DNA of 64,000 nt from positions 220,630 to 284,629 of the forward strand of contig NZ_QDKQ01000071.1 in NCBI RefSeq assembly GCF_003116815.1, read 5' to 3'. The translations under genes were made by a program, and so were the position numbers. Each line of letters begins with the position of its first letter. Position 1 is the stretch's first letter. This stretch comes from Caulobacter endophyticus. Lineage in GTDB: Bacteria > Pseudomonadota > Alphaproteobacteria > Caulobacterales > Caulobacteraceae. Below, one piece after another: positions 8,530 through 16,454 of the stretch. The notes under the pieces are model-generated. The model was given only the letters and a program-made list of their open reading frames with translations. It was not told the origin of the DNA and did no database searches.

Positions 8530-8596
8530 CCCGAACGCGATGGGCTGGCCCCGAAACGCGATGGGCGGCGGCGTCGCCGAAGAGGCGCCGCCGCCC
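8530..8596 (-). promoter_or_regulatory. Hairpin and direct repeats between peptide gene and radical SAM gene
   Basis: Within the 87-base gap, 8563-8573 and 8586-8596 form an 11-base GC-only stem with a 12-base loop. Closer to the enzyme start lie two imperfect copies of CGAACGCGATGGGC (8532-8545 and 8552-8566, the second with an extra A). There is no U-run, so a full terminator is unlikely. A stem here could protect the upstream peptide mRNA or attenuate transcription, giving more peptide than enzyme; this is inference. Confidence 0.5.
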
Positions 8597-8604
8597 GCGC
8601 CTGA

Positions 8605-8781
8605 CTAGCTCTTGCGGCCTTCGAGCTTGGCGATCTCGAGCTTGAGCAGCGGCAGCAGGGTGGCCACATCGCCGTACTCGGCCAAGTGGGCCTCGGCCGC
8701 GGCCTCGGCTTCCTTCAGGCGCGAGAGGTCGCCCGAGGCGATGGCGTCGGTTACGGCGACGCCGTAGGGCTTGATGTTCAT
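8605..8781 (-). CDS. Small DUF1843-like peptide 2, probable radical SAM substrate
   Basis: 58 residues, starting MNIKPYGVAVTDAIASGDLS. It is a paralogue of the peptide encoded just upstream: from the shared tyrosine onward 34 of 50 aligned residues are identical, including TDAxASGDL, AEAHL, YGDVATLL and LKLEIAK. It is predicted mostly helical, has no cysteine, and ends in a basic GRKS tail. It resembles the small DUF1843 family as I remember it. Only 5 bases separate it from the first peptide gene. Its position before a SPASM enzyme suggests a precursor or substrate peptide; the modified residue is unknown. Confidence 0.8.
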   Translation of the reverse strand: MNIKPYGVAVTDAIASGDLSRLKEAEAAAEAHLAEYGDVATLLPLLKLEIAKLEGRKS

Positions 8782-8786
8782 GCGGA

Positions 8787-8960
8787 TCAGGCCTCGGCTT
8801 TGGCGATTTCGAGCTTCAGGGCGGTCAGCAGCGTGGCCACGTCGCCGTACTGCTGCAGGTGGGCCTCGGCCTCGGCGGCCAGCTTCTTCAGCTGTTCGAG
8901 ATCGCCGGAGGCGACGGCGTCGGTAATGGTGACGGCGTAGAGCGGTCGGAACGACGACAT
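8787..8960 (-). CDS. Small DUF1843-like peptide 1, probable radical SAM substrate
   Basis: 57 residues from the ATG at 8960, with GGGGAG 8 bases upstream. It starts MSSFRPLYAVTITDAVASGD and shares the TDAxASGDL, AEAHL, YGDVATLL and LKLEIAK blocks with the following peptide. It has no cysteine, so a Cys thioether product is excluded for this peptide. It is the first gene of the peptide-peptide-maturase cassette. The gene is short but supported by the paralogue, the ribosome binding site and codon-position GC like that of its neighbours. Confidence 0.8.
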   Translation of the reverse strand: MSSFRPLYAVTITDAVASGDLEQLKKLAAEAEAHLQQYGDVATLLTALKLEIAKAEA

Positions 8961-9155
8961 GGCGTTTTCTCCCCACGGGCGCGCCGGCGGCTCCGCCGGT
9001 CGCGCGGTTGCGTGCTCGGCGCGGGCTGCGCGCCGATGGTCGTTAAGCTGACGGGCACTGGCGGGGAGAGGCGCGCGGCGTGGCCGCGATCCAAGGCGGT
9101 GCGGGACCGACCCCCAACACGTCGAGGGTCGGCCACGGAATGCGCCTTGTCAATC

Positions 9156-9172
9156 CAGGATTGTATATCCTG
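9156..9172. promoter_or_regulatory. Palindromic operator-like site upstream of peptide cassette
   Basis: CAGGATTGTATATCCTG is a perfect 6-base inverted repeat with a 5-base AT-rich centre. It lies about 195 bases upstream of the first peptide start and 22 bases past the sseA stop, and the cassette strand shows a TTGACA at 9154-9149. It may be a regulator binding site, or less likely part of an sseA terminator. The rest of 8961-9194 shows only GC-rich short palindromes. Confidence 0.45.
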
Positions 9173-9194
9173 AGCGTGTAATCTTTGGGTGTTT

Positions 9195-10049
9195 TTACAC
9201 AGCCGGCCCGGTCGCGACCGGGGCGTCGTCGCGCCCGCCCCATTCGGTCCACGAGCCGTCGTAGACGGCGGCCCTCGGCTTGCCCAGGCGATTCAGTGCC
9301 AGCGACACGACCGAGGCGGTGATGCCCGACCCGCAGGTGGTGGCGATCGGCTTGTCGATGTCGACGCCGGCGTCGGCGAAGACGGTCTTCAGCTGGTCGG
9401 CGGGCAGCATGGCGCCATCGGGACCCAGCAGGGCCGACAGCGGGATGTTGCGCGAGCCGGGAATGTGGCCGCTGGCCAGGCCCGCGCGGGGCTCGGGAAC
9501 CTCGCCGTTGAAGCGCGGAGCCGCGCGGGCGTCGATCACCTGCTCGCGGCCGGTCTCCAGGTTCTTCTTCATCTGGTCGAAGGAGCGGACGAGGTCGGCC
9601 TGCAGGCGCGGGGTGAAGTGGCGCTCCTGCGGGACGGCGGGACCGTCCTCAAGCGGGCGGCCCTCGGCGATCCACTTGGGCAGGCCGCCGTCCAGCACCA
9701 CGACGTCCTCGTGGCCCATCACGCGGAAGTTCCACCACACGCGGGCGGCCGGCAGGATGCTGGTGCTGTCGTAGACGACGATGCGCGAGCCGTCGCCGAG
9801 GCCCAGCTTGCGCACCCGCGAAGCGAACTTCACGCCGCTGGCCAGCATGTGGGGCAGGGGCGAGGTCTCGTCGGAGATCTCGTCTATGTCGAAGAACACC
9901 GCGCCGGGGATGTGGCCGGCCTCGAACTCGACCTTCGGATCGCGCGGCGTGCCGGGCATGAACCACGAGGCGTCGACGATGCGCACGTCCGGGGCGTCGA
10001 GATGGTCGGCCAGCCAGGCGGTCGAGACGAGCGGATCGGCGTGGGTCAT
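9195..10049 (-). CDS. sseA: 3-mercaptopyruvate sulfurtransferase
   Basis: 284 residues with two tandem rhodanese domains. The catalytic cysteine is C239 in TTCGSGITAS; the CGSGxT loop is diagnostic for mercaptopyruvate rather than thiosulfate sulfurtransferases. The N-terminal domain carries the paired VDASWFMPG and GHIPGAVFFDID motifs. It transfers sulfur from 3-mercaptopyruvate to thiols or cyanide in cysteine catabolism. It follows the cysteine synthase gene on the same strand after 78 bases, consistent with a shared role in cysteine metabolism. Confidence 0.93.
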   Translation of the reverse strand: MTHADPLVSTAWLADHLDAPDVRIVDASWFMPGTPRDPKVEFEAGHIPGAVFFDIDEISDETSPLPHMLASGVKFASRVRKLGLGDGSRIVVYDSTSILPAARVWWNFRVMGHEDVVVLDGGLPKWIAEGRPLEDGPAVPQERHFTPRLQADLVRSFDQMKKNLETGREQVIDARAAPRFNGEVPEPRAGLASGHIPGSRNIPLSALLGPDGAMLPADQLKTVFADAGVDIDKPIATTCGSGITASVVSLALNRLGKPRAAVYDGSWTEWGGRDDAPVATGPAV

Positions 10050-10127
10050 GGCTGGCCTTTCGGATTTAGGCGCCCTGATCGGGCGGCGGCAACTTCACGT
10101 GCGTCGCAGCCCCGCGCAAGCGCGCCT

Positions 10128-11126
10128 TTACAGCCAGGGCGGGGTCGGCAGGCCCTTCTCGGCCAGGAAGGCGGGGTTGAAGAGCTTGCTCTGGTAGCGC
10201 GAGCCGTGGTCGCAGAGGATGGTCACGATGGTGTGGCCGGGGCCAAGGTCGCGGGCCAGGCGCACGGCGCCGGCGACATTGATGCCCGTCGAGCCGCCCA
10301 GGCACAGGCCCTCGTGCTGCACCAGATCGAAGATCTGCTGCATCATCTCCTCGTCGGAGACGCGGTAGGGGTGGTCGATGGCCAGGCCTTCGAGATTGGC
10401 GGTGATCCGGCCCTGGCCGATGCCCTCGCTGATCGAATTGCCCTCGGCCTTCAGCTCGCCGGCGGCGTACCAGTTGTAGAGCGAGGCGCCGCCCGGGTCG
10501 GCCAGGCCGATCTTCACCTCCGGCTTGCGCTCGCGCAGGGCCTGGGCCACGCCCGCCAGGGTGCCGCCCGAGCCGACCGCGCAGATGAAGCCGTCGACCT
10601 TGCCGCCGGTCTGCTCCCAGATCTCCGGGCCGGTCGTGTCGTAGTGGGCCTGGCGGTTGGCGACGTTGTCGAACTGGTTGGCCCAGATCGCGCCGTTGGG
10701 CTCGGTCCTGGCCAGTTCCTCGGCCAGGCGGCCGGAGTAGCGGACGTAGTTGTCGGGGTTGGAGTAGGGGGCGGCGTCGACCTCGACCAGCTCGGCGCCG
10801 AGCAGGCGGATGGCGTCCTTCTTCTCCTGGCTCTGGGTGCGCGGGATGACGATGGTGGTCTTGTAGCCCAGCGCCGAGGCGACCATGGCTAGGCCGATGC
10901 CGGTGTTGCCGGCCGTGCCCTCGACCACGCGGCCGCCCGGACGCAGAAGGCCCTTGGCTTCCGCGTCGCGGATGATGCTGAGCGCGGCGCGGTCCTTCAC
11001 CGACTGGCCGGGGTTCATGAACTCGGCCTTGCCCAGGATCTCGCAGCCGGTGGCCTCGCTGGCCCGGTTGAGGCGGATCAGCGGCGTATTGCCGATGGCG
11101 TCGAGAACGTTGGCGGTGACGGGCAT
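10128..11126 (-). CDS. cysK: Cysteine synthase family PLP enzyme
   Basis: 332 residues, fold type II PLP enzyme. K44 in NPGQSVKDRAAL is the Schiff-base lysine; GTAGNTGIGLA is the substrate loop and VGSGGT binds the PLP phosphate. It forms cysteine from O-acetylserine and sulfide. The spacing between the catalytic parts and the C-terminal FNPAFLAEKGLP segment resembles the CysK-like subgroup common in Alphaproteobacteria, so assignment to CysK rather than a specialised paralogue is moderate. It is followed by sseA on the same strand. Confidence 0.88.
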   Translation of the reverse strand: MPVTANVLDAIGNTPLIRLNRASEATGCEILGKAEFMNPGQSVKDRAALSIIRDAEAKGLLRPGGRVVEGTAGNTGIGLAMVASALGYKTTIVIPRTQSQEKKDAIRLLGAELVEVDAAPYSNPDNYVRYSGRLAEELARTEPNGAIWANQFDNVANRQAHYDTTGPEIWEQTGGKVDGFICAVGSGGTLAGVAQALRERKPEVKIGLADPGGASLYNWYAAGELKAEGNSISEGIGQGRITANLEGLAIDHPYRVSDEEMMQQIFDLVQHEGLCLGGSTGINVAGAVRLARDLGPGHTIVTILCDHGSRYQSKLFNPAFLAEKGLPTPPWL

Positions 11127-11240
11127 GGTCGAAAATCTGCGGCTTCGCGCGAAGAGGCGCCGTTGGAGGCAACGGTAGATCGCGATGCGGCCGCCCGGAT
11201 CAATCCAGTTTTCCTGAAAGCGGCGGCTTTCGGGCCAGGT

Positions 11241-11525
11241 TCAGTGGGCCGTGGGTTCGGTCTGGATGACGTTGAGCAGGGCAAGACCCCCAGCCGCCGC
11301 CGTCGCCGCGCACCAGGCGCCGCAGAGGCCGTCTATGCCCACCAGGCTGTTCTCGACCGCGTCGGCCATGATGCCCTCGGCGACCAGGGAGGACGGCTCG
11401 CCCAGCAGCTGGTTGTCGTGCAGTTCGCGGCACCAGGCGCCGACCGCCTCGACGGGGGTCTCGGCGTCGAACTGCGAGAGGTAGGTGCCGCCGTGATAGT
11501 CGAGGACCAGGGTGAAGAGCGACAC
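11241..11525 (-). CDS. Small hypothetical protein downstream of cfa
   Basis: 94 residues from a GTG at 11525 with GAGGAG seven bases upstream, starting 13 bases after the cfa stop on the same strand. The sequence begins MSLFTLVLDYHGGTYLSQFD, then a segment with WCRELHDNQLLGE, and a C-terminal small-residue helix. I do not recognise a family. No signal peptide is evident. The tight spacing to the cyclopropane fatty acid synthase gene suggests cotranscription. Confidence 0.65.
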   Translation of the reverse strand: MSLFTLVLDYHGGTYLSQFDAETPVEAVGAWCRELHDNQLLGEPSSLVAEGIMADAVENSLVGIDGLCGAWCAATAAAGGLALLNVIQTEPTAH

Positions 11526-11538
11526 TGGCAATGCTCCT

Positions 11539-12765
11539 CTAGCTCTTGGCCAGGCCAAGCTGGACGACGTTGGTCCGCTCCGTGCGGAAACCGGCCTCGC
11601 AATAGCTGAGATAGAAGCGCCACAGCCGGCGGAAGCGCTCGTCGAAGCCCAGCGGCCGGATCTGGTCCCAGGCCGCCTCGAAGCGCCTGGCCCATTCGGC
11701 CAGGGTGTCGGCGTAGTCCTGGCCAAAGCGCCGCACGCCGTCCCAGGAAAGGCCGGCCTTGTCGGTCTCCTGGCGCAGGCGGGTCTCGCTGGGCAGCATG
11801 CCGCCCGGGAAGATGTAGCGCTGGATGAAGTCGGTGTGCCGGCGGTAGCGGTCGAACAGGTCGTCCTTGATGGTGATGATCTGCAGGCCGGCGCGGCCGC
11901 CCGGCGTCAGCACGTCGTGGATCTTGCCGAAATAGGTCGGCCAGTATTCCTCGCCGACGGCCTCGAACATCTCGATCGAGGCCACGCCGTCGAACTGGCC
12001 CCGCACGTCGCGATAGTCGATCAGCCTGATGTCGGCCTTTTCGGCCAGGCCCTGGTCGAACAGGCGCTTCCTGGCGAAGTCGTGCTGGGCGGGCGAGATG
12101 GTGATGCCGGTGACCTTGGCTCCGACCTCCCTGGCGGCGTACTCGGCGAAGCCGCCCCAGCCGCAGCCGATCTCCAGCACGTGCTTGCCGGGCGCAAGGC
12201 CGATGGACTGGGCCAGGGCCTCGTACTTGCGGGTTTGGGCCGCGTCGAGCGAGGCGGAGGCGTCCTTGTCGTAGAGGGCCGACGAATAGGTCATCGTCCG
12301 GTCCAGCCACTGGGAATAGAAGGCGTTGCCCAGGTCGTAATGGGCGTGGATGTTGCGCTTGGAGCCGCTGCGGTCGTTGCGGTTCATCCAGTGGAAGATG
12401 ACGTTGATCAGGTGCATGACGGGATTACCCCGCACCAGCGCCGCCAGCTTGTCGAAGTTCAGCGCGAAGGCGGTCAGCACCGCCGACAGGTCGGGCGTGT
12501 CCCACTCGCCGGCCATGTAGCCCTCGGCGAAGCCGATGTCGCCCGAGGCGAAGGCGCGGCGGATGAAGCGATAGTCGCGGATGCGGACCACGGCGTCGGG
12601 GCCCGGCGTCTTGCCGTCGATGCGCAGCGGCTTGCCCGAAGGCAGGACGAAGGTGAGGGATCCGATCGCCCAGTTCTCGACGGCGATATGCAGCGCCGTG
12701 CGGAAGGCCGGCGGCGCGGCGCGGAGATCTTCGTCACGCCACGAGGCGGGCAAGGTGTCGGTCAT
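11539..12765 (-). CDS. cfa: Cyclopropane-fatty-acyl-phospholipid synthase family methyltransferase
   Basis: 408 residues from the ATG at 12765, which has GGGAG six bases upstream; a TTG four codons earlier is less likely. The SAM-binding site VLEIGCGWGGFAEYAA lies near 197-211, and the IHAHYDLGNAFY segment near 139-150 is typical of CFA synthases. The enzyme adds a methylene bridge from SAM to unsaturated phospholipid acyl chains at the inner membrane. The photolyase gene lies 87 bases upstream on the same strand. Confidence 0.9.
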   Translation of the reverse strand: MTDTLPASWRDEDLRAAPPAFRTALHIAVENWAIGSLTFVLPSGKPLRIDGKTPGPDAVVRIRDYRFIRRAFASGDIGFAEGYMAGEWDTPDLSAVLTAFALNFDKLAALVRGNPVMHLINVIFHWMNRNDRSGSKRNIHAHYDLGNAFYSQWLDRTMTYSSALYDKDASASLDAAQTRKYEALAQSIGLAPGKHVLEIGCGWGGFAEYAAREVGAKVTGITISPAQHDFARKRLFDQGLAEKADIRLIDYRDVRGQFDGVASIEMFEAVGEEYWPTYFGKIHDVLTPGGRAGLQIITIKDDLFDRYRRHTDFIQRYIFPGGMLPSETRLRQETDKAGLSWDGVRRFGQDYADTLAEWARRFEAAWDQIRPLGFDERFRRLWRFYLSYCEAGFRTERTNVVQLGLAKS

Positions 12766-12852
12766 CAGCGCTCCCAATCCCTTGAATGGGACAAGTAAGA
12801 CCCCCGAAAGCCGAACTGTAAATGGGGCCGCTGGGCAACGTTCACCAGGGGA

Positions 12853-14313
12853 TCATTCGTCGCCGGGCTCTCCCCTGAGCTGGCGATAGGCCTCCAGCGC
12901 CGCGGCCCTGGCGCGGGGATGGTCGACGACCGGTTTGCCGTAAACGGCCCTGGCGCCGGCGCTCAGGCGTTCGGGCGCGGCCCACGGCTGGTGGATCACG
13001 TCGGCCGGCAGGTTGGCAAGCTCGGGGATCCACTGCTTGACGTAAGTCCCCTTGGGATCGAACTTTTCGCCCTGGCCAATCGGGTTGAAGATCCGGAAGT
13101 AGGGCGAGGCGTCGGCGCCGCTGCCGGCCACCCACTGCCAGTTGCCGACATTGTTGGCCAGGTCGGCGTCGACCAGGGTGTCCCAGAACCAGGCCTCGCC
13201 CTCGCGCCAGTCGACCAGCAGGTGCTTGATCAGAAACGAGGCGGTGATCATCCGTACGCGGTTGTGCATGAAGCCGGTGGCCCACAGCTCGCGCATGCCC
13301 GCATCGACCAGCGGATAGCCAGTGCGGCCTTCCGTCCAGGCTTCGAAGCCGCGCGGGTTCTTCGACCACGGAAAGGCGTCGAATTCGGGTCGGAAGTTCT
13401 TCTTCGGAAGCTCCGGCCAGTGGAAAAGGATCGAGTGGTTGAACTCGCGCCAGCCCACCTCCGACAGGAACTTCTCGATCTCGCCGTGCGGGGCGTCGCC
13501 GGCCTCGGCGGCGTTGCGGGCGGCGGTCCAGACCTGGCGCGGGCCGATCTCGCCGAAATGCAGGTGGGGCGACAGGCGCGAGGTCGCCTCCAGGCCGGGG
13601 ACGTCGCGGCCTTCGCCATAGCCGTCGACCGGGCCCGAGAGGAAGTCGTCCAGCCGCGCCAGGGCGCCGGCCTCGCCGGGCGTCCAGATGGAAAAGCCCT
13701 TCGACCAGTCGGGCTTCCTAGGATGCAGGCCCCAGCCGTCCAGGGCGTCGCTGTGGGGCCAGTGCTTGGGGGCTTCCAGCCGCTTGGGCGCGGCCTCGAC
13801 CTCGACGTGGGTCAGGTGCGCGCGGGCCGCCCGCCAGTAGGGGGTGAAGACCTTGTAGGGCTGCCTGGAGCCGTTCTGTACGGTCCAGGGCTCGTTCAGC
13901 AGGCCGGCGATGCAGCTTTCCACCACTACGCCGTCGGCCTTCAGCGCCGTCTTGATCTCGGCGTCGCGGGCGATGGCGGCCGGTTCGTACAGGCGGTTCC
14001 AGGCGACGCCGGCGGCGCCCGCGTGGACGATCACGTCCTTTAGCACCTCCTGGGCCGGGCCACGCCGCAGGATGAGCTTAGAGCCGATGCTCTTGAAGCT
14101 CTCGGACAGCGCCCGCAGCGACTTGTCGAGCCACCACAGCGAAGCCGCGCCCATAGGCCGCACGCCGCTTGTCTCGTCGAGTATATAGAGCGGGATCACC
14201 GGCCGACCCGTGCCGGCGGCGGCCTTCAGGGCCGGATTGTCGGCCAAGCGCAGGTCGTTGCGCAGCCACACGATAACGGGTCCGGGGACGCCTGGATCGA
14301 TCCGCACTTGCAC
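12853..14313 (-). CDS. phrB: Deoxyribodipyrimidine photolyase
   Basis: 486 residues from a GTG at 14313; the family block IVWLRNDLRLADNP begins only 14 residues in, so the start is close to right. The C-terminal FAD-binding core shows WREFNHSILFHWPEL, FPLVDAGMREL-like (YPLVDAGMRELWATGFMHNR) and VDADLANNVGNWQWVAGSG, typical of class I CPD photolyases that repair UV dimers with blue light. It is divergent from kdsA, with 77 bases between the starts, and is followed by cfa on the same strand. Confidence 0.93.
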   Translation of the reverse strand: MQVRIDPGVPGPVIVWLRNDLRLADNPALKAAAGTGRPVIPLYILDETSGVRPMGAASLWWLDKSLRALSESFKSIGSKLILRRGPAQEVLKDVIVHAGAAGVAWNRLYEPAAIARDAEIKTALKADGVVVESCIAGLLNEPWTVQNGSRQPYKVFTPYWRAARAHLTHVEVEAAPKRLEAPKHWPHSDALDGWGLHPRKPDWSKGFSIWTPGEAGALARLDDFLSGPVDGYGEGRDVPGLEATSRLSPHLHFGEIGPRQVWTAARNAAEAGDAPHGEIEKFLSEVGWREFNHSILFHWPELPKKNFRPEFDAFPWSKNPRGFEAWTEGRTGYPLVDAGMRELWATGFMHNRVRMITASFLIKHLLVDWREGEAWFWDTLVDADLANNVGNWQWVAGSGADASPYFRIFNPIGQGEKFDPKGTYVKQWIPELANLPADVIHQPWAAPERLSAGARAVYGKPVVDHPRARAAALEAYRQLRGEPGDE

Positions 14314-14390
14314 CTTTCGGCCGTTGGGGCCACCTGTGGGGCCAATTCGGCGCCACCTTGTTCGCCACTCTCTAACTCGGAAGTCCCGCC

Positions 14391-15257
14391 TTGAGTCAGC
14401 CCGTCGCTCCCAACGCCGTCGTCGAAGTGAAGACGGAGACCGGCAAGGCCGTCCGCATCGGCAACGCCGAACGCCTGACCTTCATCGCTGGTCCCTGCCA
14501 GATGGAGAGCCGCCAGCACGCGCTGGAAACGGCCCACGCCCTCAAGGAGATCGGCGAGCGCCTGGGCGTCGGCCTGATCTACAAGACCAGCTACGACAAG
14601 GCCAACCGCACCTCGGCCACGGCGGCGCGCGGCATCGGCCTCTATGACAGCCTGCCGATCTTCCAGGAGATCCGCGAGGTCACCGGCCTGCCGACCCTGA
14701 CCGACGTGCACGAGATCAGCCACTGCGATCCGGTGGCCGAGGCTGTCGACGTGATCCAGATCCCGGCCTTCCTGTGCCGCCAGACCGACCTGCTGCTGGC
14801 CGCCGCCAAGACCGGCCGGGCGATCAACATCAAGAAGGGCCAGTTCCTGGCCCCGTGGGACATGAAGAACGTCATCGCCAAGGTCACCGACGCGGGCAAT
14901 CCCAACGTCATGGCCTGCGAGCGCGGCGCCTCGTTCGGCTACAACACGCTCGTCTCGGACATGCGCTCGTTGCCGATCATGAAGGAGATCGGCTGCCCGG
15001 TGGTGTTCGACGCCACCCACAGCGTGCAGCAGCCGGGCGGGCAGGGCACGTCGTCGGGCGGCCAGCGCGAGTTCGTGCCGGTGCTGGCCCGCGCCGCCGT
15101 GTCGATCGGCGTGGCCATGGTGTTCATGGAAACCCACCCCGACCCCGACCACGCCCCGTCGGACGGCCCCAACATGGTGCCGCTGAGCCAGTTCGAAGGC
15201 CTCGTGGCCGAGCTGCTGGAATTCGACGCCCTGGCCAAGCGCAAGCTGGCGGCTTGA
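14391..15257 (+). CDS. kdsA: 3-deoxy-8-phosphooctulonate synthase
   Basis: 288 residues. It condenses phosphoenolpyruvate with arabinose 5-phosphate to Kdo-8-phosphate for lipopolysaccharide. Motifs seen are IAGPCQMES, YKTSYDKANRTS, LTDVHE, QIPAFLCRQTDLL and FDATHSVQQPGG. The start is a TTG at 14391; no ATG or convincing GTG precedes the conserved region, so a TTG start is likely. Cysteines and aspartates that bind metal in the metal-dependent class include the Cys of IAGPCQ. It is divergent from the photolyase gene. Confidence 0.94.
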   Translation: MSQPVAPNAVVEVKTETGKAVRIGNAERLTFIAGPCQMESRQHALETAHALKEIGERLGVGLIYKTSYDKANRTSATAARGIGLYDSLPIFQEIREVTGLPTLTDVHEISHCDPVAEAVDVIQIPAFLCRQTDLLLAAAKTGRAINIKKGQFLAPWDMKNVIAKVTDAGNPNVMACERGASFGYNTLVSDMRSLPIMKEIGCPVVFDATHSVQQPGGQGTSSGGQREFVPVLARAAVSIGVAMVFMETHPDPDHAPSDGPNMVPLSQFEGLVAELLEFDALAKRKLAA

Positions 15258-15267
15258 TCCTGGTCAA

Positions 15268-15410
15268 CCTCTCCCATGGGGAGAGGAAGGGGCCCACCGC
15301 GTAGCGGTGGGAGGGTGAGGGGGTAAACCCTCACCGCTTAAACCCCTCATCCTCCCACGCCTGCGGCGCGGGCCCCTCCTTCTCCCTCTGGGAGAAGAGT
15401 GGTGGGGTTG
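15268..15410. repeat. Palindromic intergenic repeat region between kdsA and hldD
   Basis: This stretch holds CTCTCCC-ATG-GGGAGAG, CCCACCGC-GTA-GCGGTGGG, GAGGGTG / CACCCTC-like arms around 15310-15335 and CCCGCGCC-type stems further on. It resembles the dispersed palindromic repeats common in Caulobacter intergenic regions and can act as a bidirectional terminator or mRNA end. No gene is seen in 15258-15441. Confidence 0.6.
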
Positions 15411-15441
15411 CCCCTTGTATGGCGTGTGCCATAACCCGCCC

Positions 15442-16443
15442 ATGTCCAGACGCATCGTTCTCGTCACCGGCGGCGCCGGGTTCATCGGCTCCAACATCGT
15501 CGCCAGACTGTGCGAGGATCCGGCGCTCGACGTCGTCGTCTGCGACTGGCTGGGCCAGGCGGCCGAGGGCAAGTGGCGCAATATCGCCAAGCACCCGATC
15601 GCCGACTTCGTCGCCCCCGAGCAGCTATTCGACTGGCTGGCTGTGCGCGGCGACGAGGTCGAGCTGGTCATCCATATGGGCGCCATCTCGTCGACGACCG
15701 AAGCCGACGCCGACCTGATCGTGCAGTCCAACTTCGTGCTGTCGCGCGACCTCTGGCGCTGGTGCGCCAGGAACCAGACGCGCCTGATCTACGCCTCGTC
15801 GGCCGCCACCTATGGCGACGGCACGCAGGGCTTCGACGGCAAGGACGACATCGACACCCTGATGGGCCTGCGCCCGCTGAACGCCTACGGCTGGTCCAAG
15901 GCGCTGTTCGACGTGTTCGCCGTGCGCGAGGCCGCCCGCGGCCACGCCCCGCCGCAGTGGGTCGGCCTGAAGTTCTTCAACGTCTACGGCCCCAACGAGG
16001 ACCACAAGGGCGGCATGAAGTCGGTGGTCTGCCAGATCTGGCCGAAGATCCAGGCGGGCGAGGGCGTGCGGCTCTTCAAGTCGCATCACCCGGACTACGA
16101 GGACGGCGGCCAGCTGCGCGACTTCGTCTACGTGCGCGACGTGGCCGACGTGATCGCCTGGCTGGCCAAGAGCCCGCACGTCAACGGCGTCTACAACCTT
16201 GGCTCGGGCAAGGCCCGCTCGTTCAAGGACCTGGCCGAGGCGACCTTCGCCGCGATCGCCCGCGAGCCCGAGATCACCTATTTCGACATGCCCGAAGTGC
16301 TGCAGGGCAAGTACCAGTACTTCACCGAAGCCGACATGAGCCGCCTGCGCGCGGCCGGCTACAACGCGCCGATGACCTCGCTGGAGGACGGCGTGGCCGA
16401 CTATGTGGCAGGCTTCCTGAACACGGACGATCCCTACCGCTGA
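15442..16443 (+). CDS. hldD: ADP-L-glycero-D-manno-heptose 6-epimerase
   Basis: 333 residues from the ATG at 15442. Short-chain dehydrogenase fold: GGAGFIGSN (10-18) binds NADP, and the catalytic Tyr-Lys pair is Y149/K153 in NAYGWSKALFD. FFNVYGPNE and the YQYFTEADMSRLRAAGY segment are characteristic of HldD. It epimerises ADP-heptose for the LPS inner core, fitting the nearby kdsA. A start nine codons upstream is possible but lacks homology. The FAD monooxygenase gene follows after 11 bases. Confidence 0.92.
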   Translation: MSRRIVLVTGGAGFIGSNIVARLCEDPALDVVVCDWLGQAAEGKWRNIAKHPIADFVAPEQLFDWLAVRGDEVELVIHMGAISSTTEADADLIVQSNFVLSRDLWRWCARNQTRLIYASSAATYGDGTQGFDGKDDIDTLMGLRPLNAYGWSKALFDVFAVREAARGHAPPQWVGLKFFNVYGPNEDHKGGMKSVVCQIWPKIQAGEGVRLFKSHHPDYEDGGQLRDFVYVRDVADVIAWLAKSPHVNGVYNLGSGKARSFKDLAEATFAAIAREPEITYFDMPEVLQGKYQYFTEADMSRLRAAGYNAPMTSLEDGVADYVAGFLNTDDPYR

Positions 16444-16454
16444 CGAGGCCCGCC

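Noticed and set aside
12766..12777. TTG start four codons upstream for cfa
   Set aside because: The ATG at 12765 has a well-spaced GGGAG; the TTG does not.
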